From Baekduia soli (lineage in GTDB: Bacteria > Actinomycetota > Thermoleophilia > Solirubrobacterales > Solirubrobacteraceae), in assembly GCF_007970665.1 (NCBI RefSeq), contig NZ_CP042430.1:3720001-3784000 (forward strand): a stretch of 64,000 nt of DNA. The letters are read 5' to 3'. How positions within the stretch are numbered: the stretch's first letter is position 1; each line of letters opens with the position of its first letter. Positions 41,819 to 52,865 of the stretch are shown piece after piece. The translations under genes and the position numbers were made by a program. The notes beneath the pieces are model-generated. The model made no database searches, had not been told where the DNA came from, and saw only the letters and a list, made by a program, of their open reading frames with translations.

Positions 41819-42309
41819 ACCTCACATCGCTGTCGAAAATGGCGAGGCACCTTGGGGGTCGCCACGTCGTTGCCTCGGAGCGCCACCGGACATGCCGAGG
41901 GCGAAAGCACGGGACCCGAGAGGCAGCGGCCCTGCCAGCGATTGGATACGACCGTCAGCGCGGCGTCAACGGTCGCACAGCAGCGCTGTCGGGTTCGTCG
42001 CGCCGCGCTCGGAGCTTGAGCGCCGCTGCCTCCCCGTGCCGACAGGCCTCCGGTGCGGGGGTCCTGAGCGACGCGGACGGCACCGCGCGCGTCGAGCCAA
42101 CGGCCCCGTGGTCGCTTCGAGCGCACCACGTCGCGACCGCTGCGCCGACCGCCGGTGCCCGAAAGGCCGCCATACATGCGCGCTATCGGCGCGCCGGAGC
42201 GACCCACCGGGCGGGCGCGCCGGGTGGAGGCGGCGCTGAAGCAGCGCTGTAGGTCGCCGGCGCCAGCGTCCCCCGCCTGATCAGGGCACGATTCCCGCGG
42301 GCGAGGACG
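41819..42309. other. 490-bp non-coding region upstream of amide channel
   Basis: No gene supported. It should contain the promoter of the amide-channel/formamidase operon. Near the gene it has overlapping inverted repeats (41841-41877). I compared it by eye with the guanidine and other common riboswitch patterns and found no match. Confidence 0.4.
41841..41877 (-). promoter_or_regulatory. Overlapping alternative hairpins in leader of amide-channel gene
   Basis: CGAGGCA (41843-41849) can pair with TGCCTCG (41871-41877). The overlapping GGCGA (41841-41845) can pair with TCGCC (41859-41863). The two stems exclude each other, as in attenuators. They lie 23 to 59 bp before the GTG. Weak support. 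Confidence 0.3.
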
Positions 42310-43220
42310 TCAGCTGGGCATCGTGATCCGTTCGAAGGAGGAGTCGAGCTCGAGCCGCTCGAAGCTCGACATCAGCTCGGCGACCACGGGGGACGGATGG
42401 TCTTCGGCCCGCGTCACGAGCCCGATCGTGGGCTCGATGACCGGGGCGACCAGCGCGACGGATCGAACCTCAGGCGGCAGCGGGTGGGCGAGAAGCCAGG
42501 TGTCTGCGGTGATGCCGGGCAGCCCGGTGCGGGCATGGGCCATGAGGGTCGACACCGAGTTCGTCTCGACCACCGGCCGCGGGCCTTGCCGGTCGCGGCG
42601 GCGAAGGCGGCGTCGACGATCCGGCGGTGCTGCATGTCGGGGGTCAAGAGACAGAGCGGGAGCTCTGCGGCAGCGGCCCAGGTGGTCGTCGCCCCCGCGG
42701 TGCTCTCGCCGGCGCAGACGAGGAGGAGGCGCTCATGCCAGAGCTCGAGCGTGTCGACATCGGTCAGCGGATCGTCGTCGAGGTAGGTCAGGCCGGCGTC
42801 GAGCTCGCCCGCCCGGAGCCCGGCCGCGATCTCACGTGAGGACATCGACCGGATCTCGATGCGCATGCGCGGGTGCCGGCGACGAAGGCGGGAGGTGACG
42901 TGGACGGACGCCGGGAGCGAGGTCGGAATCGCTCCGAGGCGCAGCGTTCCCTCCAGGCCGCCGCGCAGGCGCTGGACCTCCTCGGTGAGCCCTTCGGCGC
43001 CGGCCAGCGCACGGCGCGCCCACACGAGCACCCGCTCACCCTCATGGGTGAAGCCCTCGAAGCGCCGGCCGCGTCGCACGAGCATCACGCCGAGCTCGTC
43101 CTCCAACCGGCGCAGAGCGGCGGACAATGCCGGTTGCGAGACGTGGCACGCCTGCGATGCACGGCCGAAGTGGCGCTCGCGATCGAGCGCGGCGAGGTAC
43201 TCGAGTTGGCGCAGGAGCAC
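42310..43220 (-). pseudogene. LysR-family regulator with apparent frameshift
   Basis: LysR-type activator. HTH: LEYLAALDRERHFGRASQAC followed by HVSQPALSAALRRLEDEL. The effector domain is in frame to ATGKARG near 42580. There the natural sequence jumps frame and resumes as PVVETNSVSTLMAHARTGLP, ending at 42310. One missing base in a G/C-rich run explains it; the rejoined protein is about 303 residues, the normal length. GTG 43220 (MLLRQLEYL) is chosen as start. It is divergent from the formate dehydrogenase operon, which it probably activates. Confidence 0.82.
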
Positions 43221-43229
43221 CCGCCGATC

Positions 43230-43244
43230 ATAGTTGGTGGTTAT
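43230..43244. promoter_or_regulatory. LysR-type T-N11-A box
   Basis: ATAGTTGGTGGTTAT has the ATA-N9-TAT ends and the T-N11-A spacing of LysR binding sites. It lies in the 84-bp region between the LysR start and the formate dehydrogenase start, where the activator should bind. Confidence 0.5.
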
Positions 43245-43304
43245 CGCTGGATCCATCGCGTTGCTTGGCGCGCCGCGACGCGCGTCGTCACCATCAGGTC
43301 ACGT

Positions 43305-44957
43305 ATGTCTCGCAATCTGGTCGAGCAGATTCGCCGCCGGCACGAGCAGGGGATTCCGAGCGCGCTGGCGCTTCTCAAGGCTGCGATGGACGCTCGTGGC
43401 GTGCTCACCGACGACGACCTCCGAGACGTGGCGGAGCGCTCCGGCATGCCCGAGGCGACGGTCTATGGGATCTCGACGTTCTATGAGGACCTGCTCCAGC
43501 CACGCGGCAGGCGCCACGTGCGGGTCTGCACCGGCACCGCGTGCTTCGCCGCGACCGGCGACGCCCACGTCGAGGCGCTGCGCGACGGCCTCGGCCTCGC
43601 GGTCGGTGAGCGCAGCCCCGACGGCGGCGTATCGCTGGCCGAGACCGTGTGTCTGGGCTTCTGCCACGCGTCGCCCGCCGTTCGCGACGGCGACCTGATC
43701 GACGCGGGCGTCGGCGTCGTCGAGCGCGTGCTGGCCGGTGCGACGCGGCAGGCCGAGGAGCCTGCGCCGACGAGTCTGCTCGCCGAGCCGGTGCTCACCG
43801 CACCCGGCACCTGGGAGGGCCTGCGGATCGCCCTGAGCGACGCGACGCCGGAATCGCTGCTGGAGGAGGTCAAGGCGGCCGAGCTTCGGGGCCGCGGCGG
43901 CGCCGGCTTCCCCGCCGGGACGAAGTGGCAGTTCGCGCGCGCCGCCGCAGGTGAGCAGAAGTACATCGTCGCCAACGGCGATGAGGGCGACCCGGGCTCC
44001 TACATCGACAAGGTCCTGATGGAGTCCAACCCGCAGCTGCTGCTCGAAGGCCTGGCGCTCGCCGGCTACGCGGTCGGCGCATCCCATGGGTTCGTCGTGA
44101 CCCGCAGCGAGTACCCGCGGTCCAAGCCCGCGCTCGAGGCTGCGGCGACGCGGGCCTGCGCCGAGGGGGTGCTCGGCGAGGACATCCTCGGGAGCGGGTT
44201 CTCGTTCCACGTGACGATCGTCGAAGGCGCCGGCTCCTACGTCGTCGGCGAGGAGACGGCGCTGCTCGCCTGCCTGCAGGGACTGCGCGGAACCGTCTCG
44301 GCGCGGCCGCCGTTTCCGGCCGAACGCGGGCTCTTCGGACGGCCCACCGTCGTCAACAACGTCGAGACGCTGTGCAACGTGCCCTTCATCGCCGAGCACG
44401 GCGCCGACGCCTACCGCGCGCTCAGCCCGGGCGCGACGCCGGGCAGCAAGCTGGTCTGCTTCAACGAACGCTTCGTGCGCCCCGGGGTCTACGAGGTGCC
44501 GTTCGGCATGACGGTGCGCGACTTGTGCGAGGACGTCGCCGGCGGCCTGCGCGACGGTCGCGAGATCAAGGCGCTGCAGATCGGCGGCCCGCTGGCCGGC
44601 ATCCTGCCCGCCTCGAGGCTCGACACCAGGTTCGACTTCGCCGAGCTCGCCGCCGAGGGCTGCATGGTCGGCCACGGCAGCATCGTCGCCTTCGACGACA
44701 CCACGAGCATGCGTGCGCTCGCGCGCCACCTGCTGCACTTCGGTGCCGCGGAGAGCTGTGGCACGTGCTTCCCGTGCCGCATCGGCCTACGTCGGGCGCA
44801 CGAGATGTTCGCCGACGGCAAGCCGGTCGACCGGGCGCTGCTGGACGAGCTGCTGGAGACCCTGGAGGTCGCGAGCCTCTGCGCCCACGGCAGCGGCATG
44901 CCGGCTCCCATCCGCAGCCTCCTGGCGCACTTCCCGCACGAGCTGGGCCTCGCATGA
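43305..44957 (+). CDS. fdsB: NAD-dependent formate dehydrogenase beta subunit (NuoE-NuoF fusion, 550 aa)
   Basis: Diaphorase subunit passing electrons from formate oxidation to NAD+. Residues 1 to 150 are NuoE-like with a [2Fe-2S] set at C75, C80, C116 and C120. Residues 170 to 550 are NuoF-like, with the FMN/NADH motif RGRGGAGFPAGTKW, GDEGDPGSYIDKVLMESNP, and the [4Fe-4S] motif ESCGTCFPCRIG. The NuoE-NuoF fusion is typical of soluble FdsB and HoxF-like proteins. The stop overlaps the next start (ATGA). ATG 43305 is the family start. Confidence 0.92.
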   Translation: MSRNLVEQIRRRHEQGIPSALALLKAAMDARGVLTDDDLRDVAERSGMPEATVYGISTFYEDLLQPRGRRHVRVCTGTACFAATGDAHVEALRDGLGLAVGERSPDGGVSLAETVCLGFCHASPAVRDGDLIDAGVGVVERVLAGATRQAEEPAPTSLLAEPVLTAPGTWEGLRIALSDATPESLLEEVKAAELRGRGGAGFPAGTKWQFARAAAGEQKYIVANGDEGDPGSYIDKVLMESNPQLLLEGLALAGYAVGASHGFVVTRSEYPRSKPALEAAATRACAEGVLGEDILGSGFSFHVTIVEGAGSYVVGEETALLACLQGLRGTVSARPPFPAERGLFGRPTVVNNVETLCNVPFIAEHGADAYRALSPGATPGSKLVCFNERFVRPGVYEVPFGMTVRDLCEDVAGGLRDGREIKALQIGGPLAGILPASRLDTRFDFAELAAEGCMVGHGSIVAFDDTTSMRALARHLLHFGAAESCGTCFPCRIGLRRAHEMFADGKPVDRALLDELLETLEVASLCAHGSGMPAPIRSLLAHFPHELGLA

Positions 44958-45598
44958 TCACCCTGACCGTCGATGGCATCGAGACCACCGTCGGCGTCGG
45001 TGCCACGGTGCTCGAGGCGGCGCGCTCGGTGCAGCGCCACGTGCCGACGCTGTGCTTCGATGACCGCCAGGCACCGTTCGGGGCGTGCCGCGTCTGCCTG
45101 GTCGCCGTCGAGGGCGCGCCTGGACCGGTCGCCGCCTGCACCACTCCGGTACGAGACGGCATGGTCGTCGACACCCAGGACGAGCGGGCGCGGCGCATCG
45201 CCGCCAACGTCGTCGAGCTCGTGCTGTCCGAGCTCCCCCACGCGCCCGCCGAGCACACCGAGCTCGCGACCGTGGCCCGCCACTTCCGCCTCGGCGCGCC
45301 GCGCTGGACCGGCGCCGTGCACCCCACCCGTCACGAGGACGACCATCCCTACCTCGCCTTCCGCCACGAGCTGTGCATCTCGTGCGGACGCTGCGTGCGC
45401 GCCTGCGACGAGGTCCAGGGAACCTTCGCCCTCACCGCCGCCGGACGCGGCTTCCAGGCCAACGTCGCCGCCGGCCTGGACGAAGGCTTCCGTCTCTCGG
45501 CCTGCGTGGCGTGCGGCGCCTGCGCCGACACCTGTCCCACCGACGCGATCGACGAGGTCGTGTTGCTGTCCATGCTCGAACCCGAACCCGAGAACTGA
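44954..45598 (+). CDS. Iron-sulfur subunit of formate dehydrogenase (HoxU/NuoG-N-like, 214 aa)
   Basis: Electron-transfer subunit. The N-terminal half is a [2Fe-2S] ferredoxin (LCFDDRQAPFGACRVCLVAV, later AACTTP). A His/Cys segment is followed by two [4Fe-4S] motifs: CISCGRCVRACDEV and CVACGACADTCPTDA. In FdsA-type enzymes this region is the N-terminus of the catalytic chain; here it is a separate protein as in HoxU. It lies between the diaphorase and catalytic genes, so it should bridge them. Confidence 0.9.
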   Translation: MITLTVDGIETTVGVGATVLEAARSVQRHVPTLCFDDRQAPFGACRVCLVAVEGAPGPVAACTTPVRDGMVVDTQDERARRIAANVVELVLSELPHAPAEHTELATVARHFRLGAPRWTGAVHPTRHEDDHPYLAFRHELCISCGRCVRACDEVQGTFALTAAGRGFQANVAAGLDEGFRLSACVACGACADTCPTDAIDEVVLLSMLEPEPEN

Positions 45599-45600
45599 CC

Positions 45601-47685
45601 ATGTCCACCGACCGCTTTGACTCCACCGTCACCACGACCTGCGGCTACTGCGGCGTCGGCTGCCGCCTGGAGGCCCATGCCCGCGGTGGCAAGATCGCCT
45701 CCATCAGCCCGGCGCTCGACGGCCCCGCCAACAAGGGACACACCTGCCTGAAGGGCCGCTTCGCTCACCAGTTCTCGCGCCATCGCAACCGGCTGACCAC
45801 ACCGCTCATCCGCGAGGGCGGTGCGCTGCGCATCGCCACCTGGGAGGAAGCGCTCGGCCGCATCGTCTCCGAGTTGACCCGCATCAAGGCGCAGCACGGC
45901 CCGGACGCGATCGCCGGCCTGGCGTCGTCGCGAGCCACCAACGAGGACTGCTACGCCATGCAGCGGTTCATGCGCGCGGCGATCGGCACGCACAACATCG
46001 ACAACTGCTCGCGGGTGTGTCACTCCCCCACCTCATTCGGGCTGCGCAAGTCGCTCGGCCTGTCGGGTGCCACCGGCGGCTTCGACGACATCGAGGCCGC
46101 GGACGCGGCCATCCTGCTCGGCGCCAACGCCACCGAGAGCCACCCGGTGGCCGGGGCGCGCATCAAGCAGGCCGCCCTCCGCGGCATGCAGCTCGTGACG
46201 ATCGACCCGCGCCGGATCGAGCTCTCCGGCTACGCCGTCCTGCACCTCAGCCCGCGACCGGGCACCAACGCCGCGGTCATGCTCGGTCTCGCCCACGTCG
46301 TCGCGCGCGACGGACTGGTCGATCACGAGTTCCTCGCCGCGCGCACGGAGGGCTACGACGCGGTGCGAGCGCTCATCGCCGACTACACGCCGGCCGACGT
46401 GGAGCGCATCAGCGGTGTGCCGGCCGCCGACCTCGAGGCCGCGGCCCACATCTACGGGGAGGCCGGCGAGGCGTCGATCCTCTGGGGGCTCGGGGTCACG
46501 GAGCACAAGTACGGCTCAGAGGTCGTCCGGCTCATCTGCAACCTCGCGCTGATGTGCGGCAAGCTGGGTCGCCGCGGCTCCGCCCTACTTCCGATGCGCG
46601 GCCAGAACAACGTCCAGGGGTCGTCGGACATGGGGGCCCTGCCCGACACGTTCACGGCCTACCAGTCGGTGCAGGACGAGGAGGTCGCTCGGCGCTTCGA
46701 GGAGCGCTGGGGGGTGACGATGAGGCGCGAGAACGGCTACACGATCCCGCAGATGTTCGACGCGGCCGTCGCCGGCGACCTCAGGGCGATGTGGATCTTC
46801 GGCGAGGACGTCGCCCAGACCGACCCCGACACCACGCATGTGATCCACGCGCTGCAGTCACTGGAGTTCCTGGTCTGCCAAGAGATCTTCGAGACCGAGA
46901 CGACGAAGTACGCCGATGTGATCCTGCCCGCCTCGGCCTTCCTCGAGAAGGAGGGCACGTTCACCAACGCCGAACGCCGCATCCAACTCGTCGCCCCCGC
47001 CATCACCCCGCCCGGCGGTGCCAAGACCGACTTCGAGATCATCACCACGGTCTCCAGGGCGATGGGTCACGACATGGGCTTCGAGACCCCCGAGGACGCC
47101 ATGCGTGAAGTCGCGGCGCTGACGCCGCACTGGGCCGGCGTCACCTACGAGCGCATCGGCCGAGGCGGCCTGCAGTGGCCCGTGGCTGCCGACGGCACCG
47201 ATTCGCCGATCCTCTACCAGGACCACTTCGAGCTGCCCGGCGGCAAGGCGCAGTTCGCCGCGCTGCCCTACAAGCCTCCGGGCAGCGAGGCCAGCGAGCA
47301 GTTCCCGCTCGTGCTGGTCACCGGCAGGCGCCTGGAGCACTACAACGCCGGCACGATGACCCGGCGCACCGGCAACCTCGACCTCATGGACCACGACGTC
47401 CTCGAGATCCACCCCGACGACGCCGCGCGTCTCTGGATCTCCGACGGCGCTTTGGTGTCGGTCCGCAGCGCGTTCGGTCGCATCGAGTTGGCGGCGCGGG
47501 TCACCGACCGGATCGAGGCCGGCCACGTGTTCACCGCCTTCCACTTCCCCGAGGTGCGCACCAACCTGCTCGTGGGCGGGTCGGCGGACATCAACACCTC
47601 CTGCCCGGAGTACAAGGTGGTGGCCGTCGACGTCCGCCCCGTGCAGGAGGTGCCCGCACGCACGCCCGCGGTGCCGACCGTGTGA
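45601..47685 (+). CDS. fdhF: Formate dehydrogenase catalytic (molybdopterin) subunit (694 aa)
   Basis: Oxidises formate to CO2 at a Mo/W-bis-MGD centre. An N-terminal [4Fe-4S] motif (CGYCGVGC, then GHTCLKG) is followed by the metal ligand in NCSRVCHSP. Cys140 takes the place of the selenocysteine at the same number in E. coli FdhF, and it is a normal TGT codon. The C-terminal dinucleotide-binding domain has LVTGRRLEHYNAGTMTRRTG. Compared with FdsA the iron-sulfur N-terminus is absent and supplied by the preceding gene. No fdhD or fdsD is seen in the operon, so maturation factors must lie elsewhere. Confidence 0.92.
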   Translation: MSTDRFDSTVTTTCGYCGVGCRLEAHARGGKIASISPALDGPANKGHTCLKGRFAHQFSRHRNRLTTPLIREGGALRIATWEEALGRIVSELTRIKAQHGPDAIAGLASSRATNEDCYAMQRFMRAAIGTHNIDNCSRVCHSPTSFGLRKSLGLSGATGGFDDIEAADAAILLGANATESHPVAGARIKQAALRGMQLVTIDPRRIELSGYAVLHLSPRPGTNAAVMLGLAHVVARDGLVDHEFLAARTEGYDAVRALIADYTPADVERISGVPAADLEAAAHIYGEAGEASILWGLGVTEHKYGSEVVRLICNLALMCGKLGRRGSALLPMRGQNNVQGSSDMGALPDTFTAYQSVQDEEVARRFEERWGVTMRRENGYTIPQMFDAAVAGDLRAMWIFGEDVAQTDPDTTHVIHALQSLEFLVCQEIFETETTKYADVILPASAFLEKEGTFTNAERRIQLVAPAITPPGGAKTDFEIITTVSRAMGHDMGFETPEDAMREVAALTPHWAGVTYERIGRGGLQWPVAADGTDSPILYQDHFELPGGKAQFAALPYKPPGSEASEQFPLVLVTGRRLEHYNAGTMTRRTGNLDLMDHDVLEIHPDDAARLWISDGALVSVRSAFGRIELAARVTDRIEAGHVFTAFHFPEVRTNLLVGGSADINTSCPEYKVVAVDVRPVQEVPARTPAVPTV

Positions 47686-47708
47686 CGGCCGGGGGCACGG
47701 TGGCCGTC
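47684..47708 (+). terminator. Weak hairpin after formate dehydrogenase operon
   Basis: GACGGCC (47684-47690) pairs with GGCCGTC (47702-47708), starting inside the stop codon. It could terminate the operon but lacks a T tract. Confidence 0.35.
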
Positions 47709-47757
47709 GTCGAACGCGACGGTCGGCACGACGAGGTGGCCGTCGAGGAGCGTGCGC

Positions 47758-48072
47758 CTAGCCGTCCAGGGGCCCGCGGACGGCCGGGCGCGGGCTGCGC
47801 TGAACCACGTGCACCGCGACCCGGGCCGGGCGCGAGGGCGACGCCAGCGACAGGAAGTCGCGCGTCGCCGCGGCGTGGTGGCAGAACGGGCAGGCCAGCG
47901 GCGCCGTGGGCGACAGCACGCCCGCTCCGGGGCTGACGGGCGCGTCGCAGGACGGACAGGCCAGCGTGCCCGTCGCCATGCGCCATGAGCGCACCGCGCG
48001 ATGACGCTCGTGCAGGCCGACCGCCTCCGGGCGGATCGGCTCGGCGCCCTCGATCCCACGTTCCAGGCCCAT
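47758..48072 (-). CDS. Small zinc-ribbon protein (104 aa)
   Basis: Contains TGTLACPSCDAPVSPGAG and ACPFCHHAAATRD, four cysteines in CxxC pairs that should bind zinc. The tail is Arg/Pro-rich. Start ATG 48072 (MGLERGIEGAEPIRPEAVGL) is preferred. No specific family is recognised. It lies divergent to the ABC-F gene with about 50 bp between starts. Confidence 0.6.
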   Translation of the reverse strand: MGLERGIEGAEPIRPEAVGLHERHRAVRSWRMATGTLACPSCDAPVSPGAGVLSPTAPLACPFCHHAAATRDFLSLASPSRPARVAVHVVQRSPRPAVRGPLDG

Positions 48073-48119
48073 CCACAGGAGTCTAGGCCGGACATCGCAC
48101 ACCCGGCCTGTCCGGCAGG

Positions 48120-49943
<1,824 letters not shown>

Positions 49944-49948
49944 GGCCG

Positions 49949-51124
49949 GTGGCCGGGGCTGCGGGCCGCCCCGCGGTCCTGGGCGGCATGGGGCCGTTCC
50001 TGCTCGGCGCCGCCGCGATGTTCACGGCGATGTACTCCACGCAGGCGATCCTGCCCCAGCTGGGGCGCGACTTCGGCGTCTCGCCGTCGCAGGCGGGCCT
50101 GACGGTATCGGTCGTCATCGGGGCGCTGGCCGCGGGTGCATGGCTGTGGGGTCCGCTGTCGGATCGCATCGGGCGCCGCGCGTCGCTCGTGCTGGCCAGC
50201 GCGCTGCTCGTCGTGCCCTCGCTGCTGGTCGCCGTGGCCCCGACGTTCGGGCTCCTGCTCGCCGCCCGCGTCCTGCAGGGCCTGTGCATGCCGGGCCTGC
50301 TGACGGTCGGCGTGCCCTACGTCACCGAGGCGTTCACCGCCCGGATCGGCACCCGGGCGATGGGCTACTACGTCTCCTCGCTGGTCGTCGGCGGCTTCGT
50401 CGGACGCGTCGGGGTCGCGCTGGCCACGGCGCTCGTGGGCTGGCGGGTCGCGCTGGGCGCCGTGGCCGCCCTCCCCCTGCTGGCCACCGTCGTCATGCGC
50501 CGCTCGCTGCCGCCCGAGCCCGACCTGCCCCGCAGCTCGGGCCTGTCGGGCGCGACGCTGCGCCGCCTGCTGGGCAACCGCGCGCTCATCGCGGCGACCG
50601 TCGCGGGCAGCGCGTCGTTCGGCTCGTTCCTCGGCGTGTTCTCCTACCTGGACTTCCGCCTGGAGCGCGCGCCGTTCGGGCTGTCGGCCGCGCAGATCGG
50701 CCTCGTCTTCGGGCTGTGGATCATGGGCGCCGCGGGCCCGGCGGCGGGCCGGCTGGCCGGGCACGTCGGCTGGCGGGCGGTCGCCGGGGGCGCCCTGGGC
50801 CTGGCGGCCACCGGGATCACGATCTCGCTGGTGCCCGTCCTGGCGGTGGTCGTCGCCGGGCTGGCGCTCGTCGCCCTGGGCAACTTCTGCTGCGTGACCG
50901 CCGCCCAGCTCGGCGTGGCGGCCTCGACCGACCGCGACCGGGGGATCGCCTCGGCGCTGTACTTCTCGGTGTACTACGTCGCCGGCGCGCTGGGCGGCTA
51001 CGTCCCGGGCCTGGCCTGGGAGGCCTGGGGCTGGGTGGGCGTGTGGGTGCTCGTGCTCGCCGCGCAGCTGACCGGGATCGCCGTCGTGGGCGCCACGGCG
51101 GTCAGGGGCCGTCGATCACCGTGA
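49949..51124 (+). CDS. Major facilitator superfamily exporter (391 aa)
   Basis: Twelve-helix transporter of the YnfM/arabinose-efflux type. The loop motif GPLSDRIGRRASLVLASALL between helices 2 and 3 is diagnostic. Two six-helix halves are visible, with a central loop RRSLPPEPDLPRSSGLSGAT. GTG 49949 with gagg before it is preferred; ATG 49988 is an alternative. It follows the ABC-F gene by 5 bp on the same strand. Its end overlaps the convergent dehydrogenase by 23 bp. The substrate is unknown. Confidence 0.85.
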   Translation: MAGAAGRPAVLGGMGPFLLGAAAMFTAMYSTQAILPQLGRDFGVSPSQAGLTVSVVIGALAAGAWLWGPLSDRIGRRASLVLASALLVVPSLLVAVAPTFGLLLAARVLQGLCMPGLLTVGVPYVTEAFTARIGTRAMGYYVSSLVVGGFVGRVGVALATALVGWRVALGAVAALPLLATVVMRRSLPPEPDLPRSSGLSGATLRRLLGNRALIAATVAGSASFGSFLGVFSYLDFRLERAPFGLSAAQIGLVFGLWIMGAAGPAAGRLAGHVGWRAVAGGALGLAATGITISLVPVLAVVVAGLALVALGNFCCVTAAQLGVAASTDRDRGIASALYFSVYYVAGALGGYVPGLAWEAWGWVGVWVLVLAAQLTGIAVVGATAVRGRRSP

Positions 51125-52142
51125 TGCCCGCGGCGGCCTCGGCGGTGCCCATCGCCGCCAGCGCCGCCGGCGCCGCGTCGAGCCCGATGCGCCGGCGCAC
51201 GAGCCGGCCCGGGGCCACCGCCCCGGAGGCCACGAGCGCCAGGAGCTCGGGGTAGCGGTCCACGGCCATGCCGTGCACGCCGAGCACCTCCAGCTCGCGG
51301 GCGATGACCGCCGCCATCGGCACGGGCGGCGCGGCCTCGGCGCCCGTGAGCAGCCCGACCTGCAGATGGCGCCCGCGCTTGCGCAGGCCGAGCACGGAGG
51401 CCGCGCACGTGGCGGCGCTGCCCACGGCGTCGATCGACGCGTGCGCGCCGCCGCCGGTGAGCTCGCGCACCCGGTCGGCGACGTCGCCGTCGCGCGCATC
51501 GAGCAGGTGGACGGCGCCGAGCCCGCGGGCCAGCTCCAGGGCGCGCGGGTCGACGTCGGCGGCCACGACGCCGGCCCCGAGCGCGGTGGCGAGCATGACG
51601 GCCGAGAGCCCGACGCCGCCGCAGCCGTGGACGGCGACCCACTCGCCGGCGGCGACCCGCCCGCGCACCGTGACGGCAGCGTGGGCGGTCATGAACCGGC
51701 AGCCCAGCGCCGCCACGTCGGCGAACGCGACGTCGTCGGGCAGCGCGACGACGTTGAGGTCGGCGACGGGGATCGCGACGAGGCGCGCGAACGTGCCCGG
51801 CGCGCTGAAGCCGGGCTGGTGGTCGACGTCGCAGAGCTGGGTGTGCCCCTGCCGGCACGGCTCGCAGCGCCCGCAGCCGCAGCAGAACGGCGCGGTCACC
51901 CGGTCGCCGGGCGCCACGTCACGGACGCCGGCGCCGACGGCCACGACGACCCCGGCGAACTCGTGGCCCGGGATGTGGGGCAGCCGGATCGCCGGGTCGT
52001 GGCCCATCCAGCCGTGCCAGTCGCTGCGGCACAGCCCGGTGGCCCGGACCTCGACGAGCGCCCCGCCGGGCGGCGGCTCGGGGTCGGGCACCTCGCGCAC
52101 CGACGGCGGCGCGCCGAAGGCGTCCACCACCACCGCGCGCAC
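51102..52142 (-). CDS. Zinc-dependent alcohol dehydrogenase (346 aa)
   Basis: Medium-chain dehydrogenase: catalytic zinc ligands in TGLCRSDWHGWMGHDP and PGHEFAGVV, structural zinc lobe CGCGRCEPCRQGHTQLC, Rossmann motif VHGCGGVGLSAV. The group is close to AdhP-like or zinc-alcohol dehydrogenases of actinobacteria. The acid after the second strand (ADVDPRA) favours NAD. The substrate is unknown. Overlaps the MFS gene at the 3' end. Confidence 0.88.
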   Translation of the reverse strand: MRAVVVDAFGAPPSVREVPDPEPPPGGALVEVRATGLCRSDWHGWMGHDPAIRLPHIPGHEFAGVVVAVGAGVRDVAPGDRVTAPFCCGCGRCEPCRQGHTQLCDVDHQPGFSAPGTFARLVAIPVADLNVVALPDDVAFADVAALGCRFMTAHAAVTVRGRVAAGEWVAVHGCGGVGLSAVMLATALGAGVVAADVDPRALELARGLGAVHLLDARDGDVADRVRELTGGGAHASIDAVGSAATCAASVLGLRKRGRHLQVGLLTGAEAAPPVPMAAVIARELEVLGVHGMAVDRYPELLALVASGAVAPGRLVRRRIGLDAAPAALAAMGTAEAAAGITVIDGP

Positions 52143-52145
52143 GGG

Positions 52146-52787
52146 CTAGGACTCGGCCACGGCCGGCGCCGTGGCCGGGACGCGGCGCACCAGGCGCCAC
52201 GTCAGCCACAGACCGAGGGCGAACAGCGGCAGGCCCATCGCGGTCTTGGCGACGCCGAGCAGGACGACGGCGCCGGCCAGGTAGAGCGGCAGCTGGACGA
52301 GCAGCCGGACCCCGAACAGCGCCGCCCACATCCACGTCGCGCGGGTGAACGCCCGCGCCCGCGGCGGGTCCTCGCGCCAGCCGCGGCCCTCGCCGTCGAG
52401 CTGGGCGACGACGACCCCGACGAGCGGGCGGCGCACCGCGATCGAGCCCAGCAGCAGCGCGGCGTAGCCCGCGTTGGCCAGCAGGCCGGGCAGGAAGAAG
52501 TTCTCCGCGCGGCCGCTGCGGGCGGCGACGAACGCGGCGATCGCGACGCCGACCAGGCCCGACAGCGCGTGGCGCGGCGACTCGCGCTTGACCAGCCGGA
52601 CGACGGAGAGCACGAGGGCCAGCGCGACCGCGATGACGGCGGCGACCGTCGTGTCCGAGCCCGTGGCCGCGTAGCCCGCCACGTAGGCCACGCCCGGCAG
52701 CGAGGACTCCGCGACGCCCAGCGGCCCTCCGACCGCCAGCGCGAGGTCGGTCGGGGCGGCGCGCCGCGGGGCGGGCTCGGGCTCCAT
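52146..52787 (-). CDS. DUF3159-family membrane protein (213 aa)
   Basis: Six-helix membrane protein found in actinobacteria: GGPLGVAESSLPGVAYVAGY, SGRAENFFLPGLLANAGYAA, FTRATWMWAALFGVRLLVQL. The function is unknown. ATG 52787 (MEPEPAPRRAAPTD) is preferred over one six codons upstream. It lies 3 bp after the dehydrogenase start region in the same direction, so transcription may continue into that gene. Confidence 0.78.
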   Translation of the reverse strand: MEPEPAPRRAAPTDLALAVGGPLGVAESSLPGVAYVAGYAATGSDTTVAAVIAVALALVLSVVRLVKRESPRHALSGLVGVAIAAFVAARSGRAENFFLPGLLANAGYAALLLGSIAVRRPLVGVVVAQLDGEGRGWREDPPRARAFTRATWMWAALFGVRLLVQLPLYLAGAVVLLGVAKTAMGLPLFALGLWLTWRLVRRVPATAPAVAES

Positions 52788-52865
52788 CGCACGATGATGG
52801 CGCACCGGACCGCCACGTGGCGACCCCGGGCGGCTGCCGACCGGCCCGCGGACTAGGTTGGCGGT

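Noticed and set aside
41839-42252. Reading frames on both strands between LysR and the amide channel
   Set aside because: Basic, low-complexity products without motifs; the region is better explained as non-coding.
46018-46020. Selenocysteine in formate dehydrogenase
   Set aside because: The codon at residue 140 is TGT (Cys), not TGA, so no selenocysteine machinery is needed.
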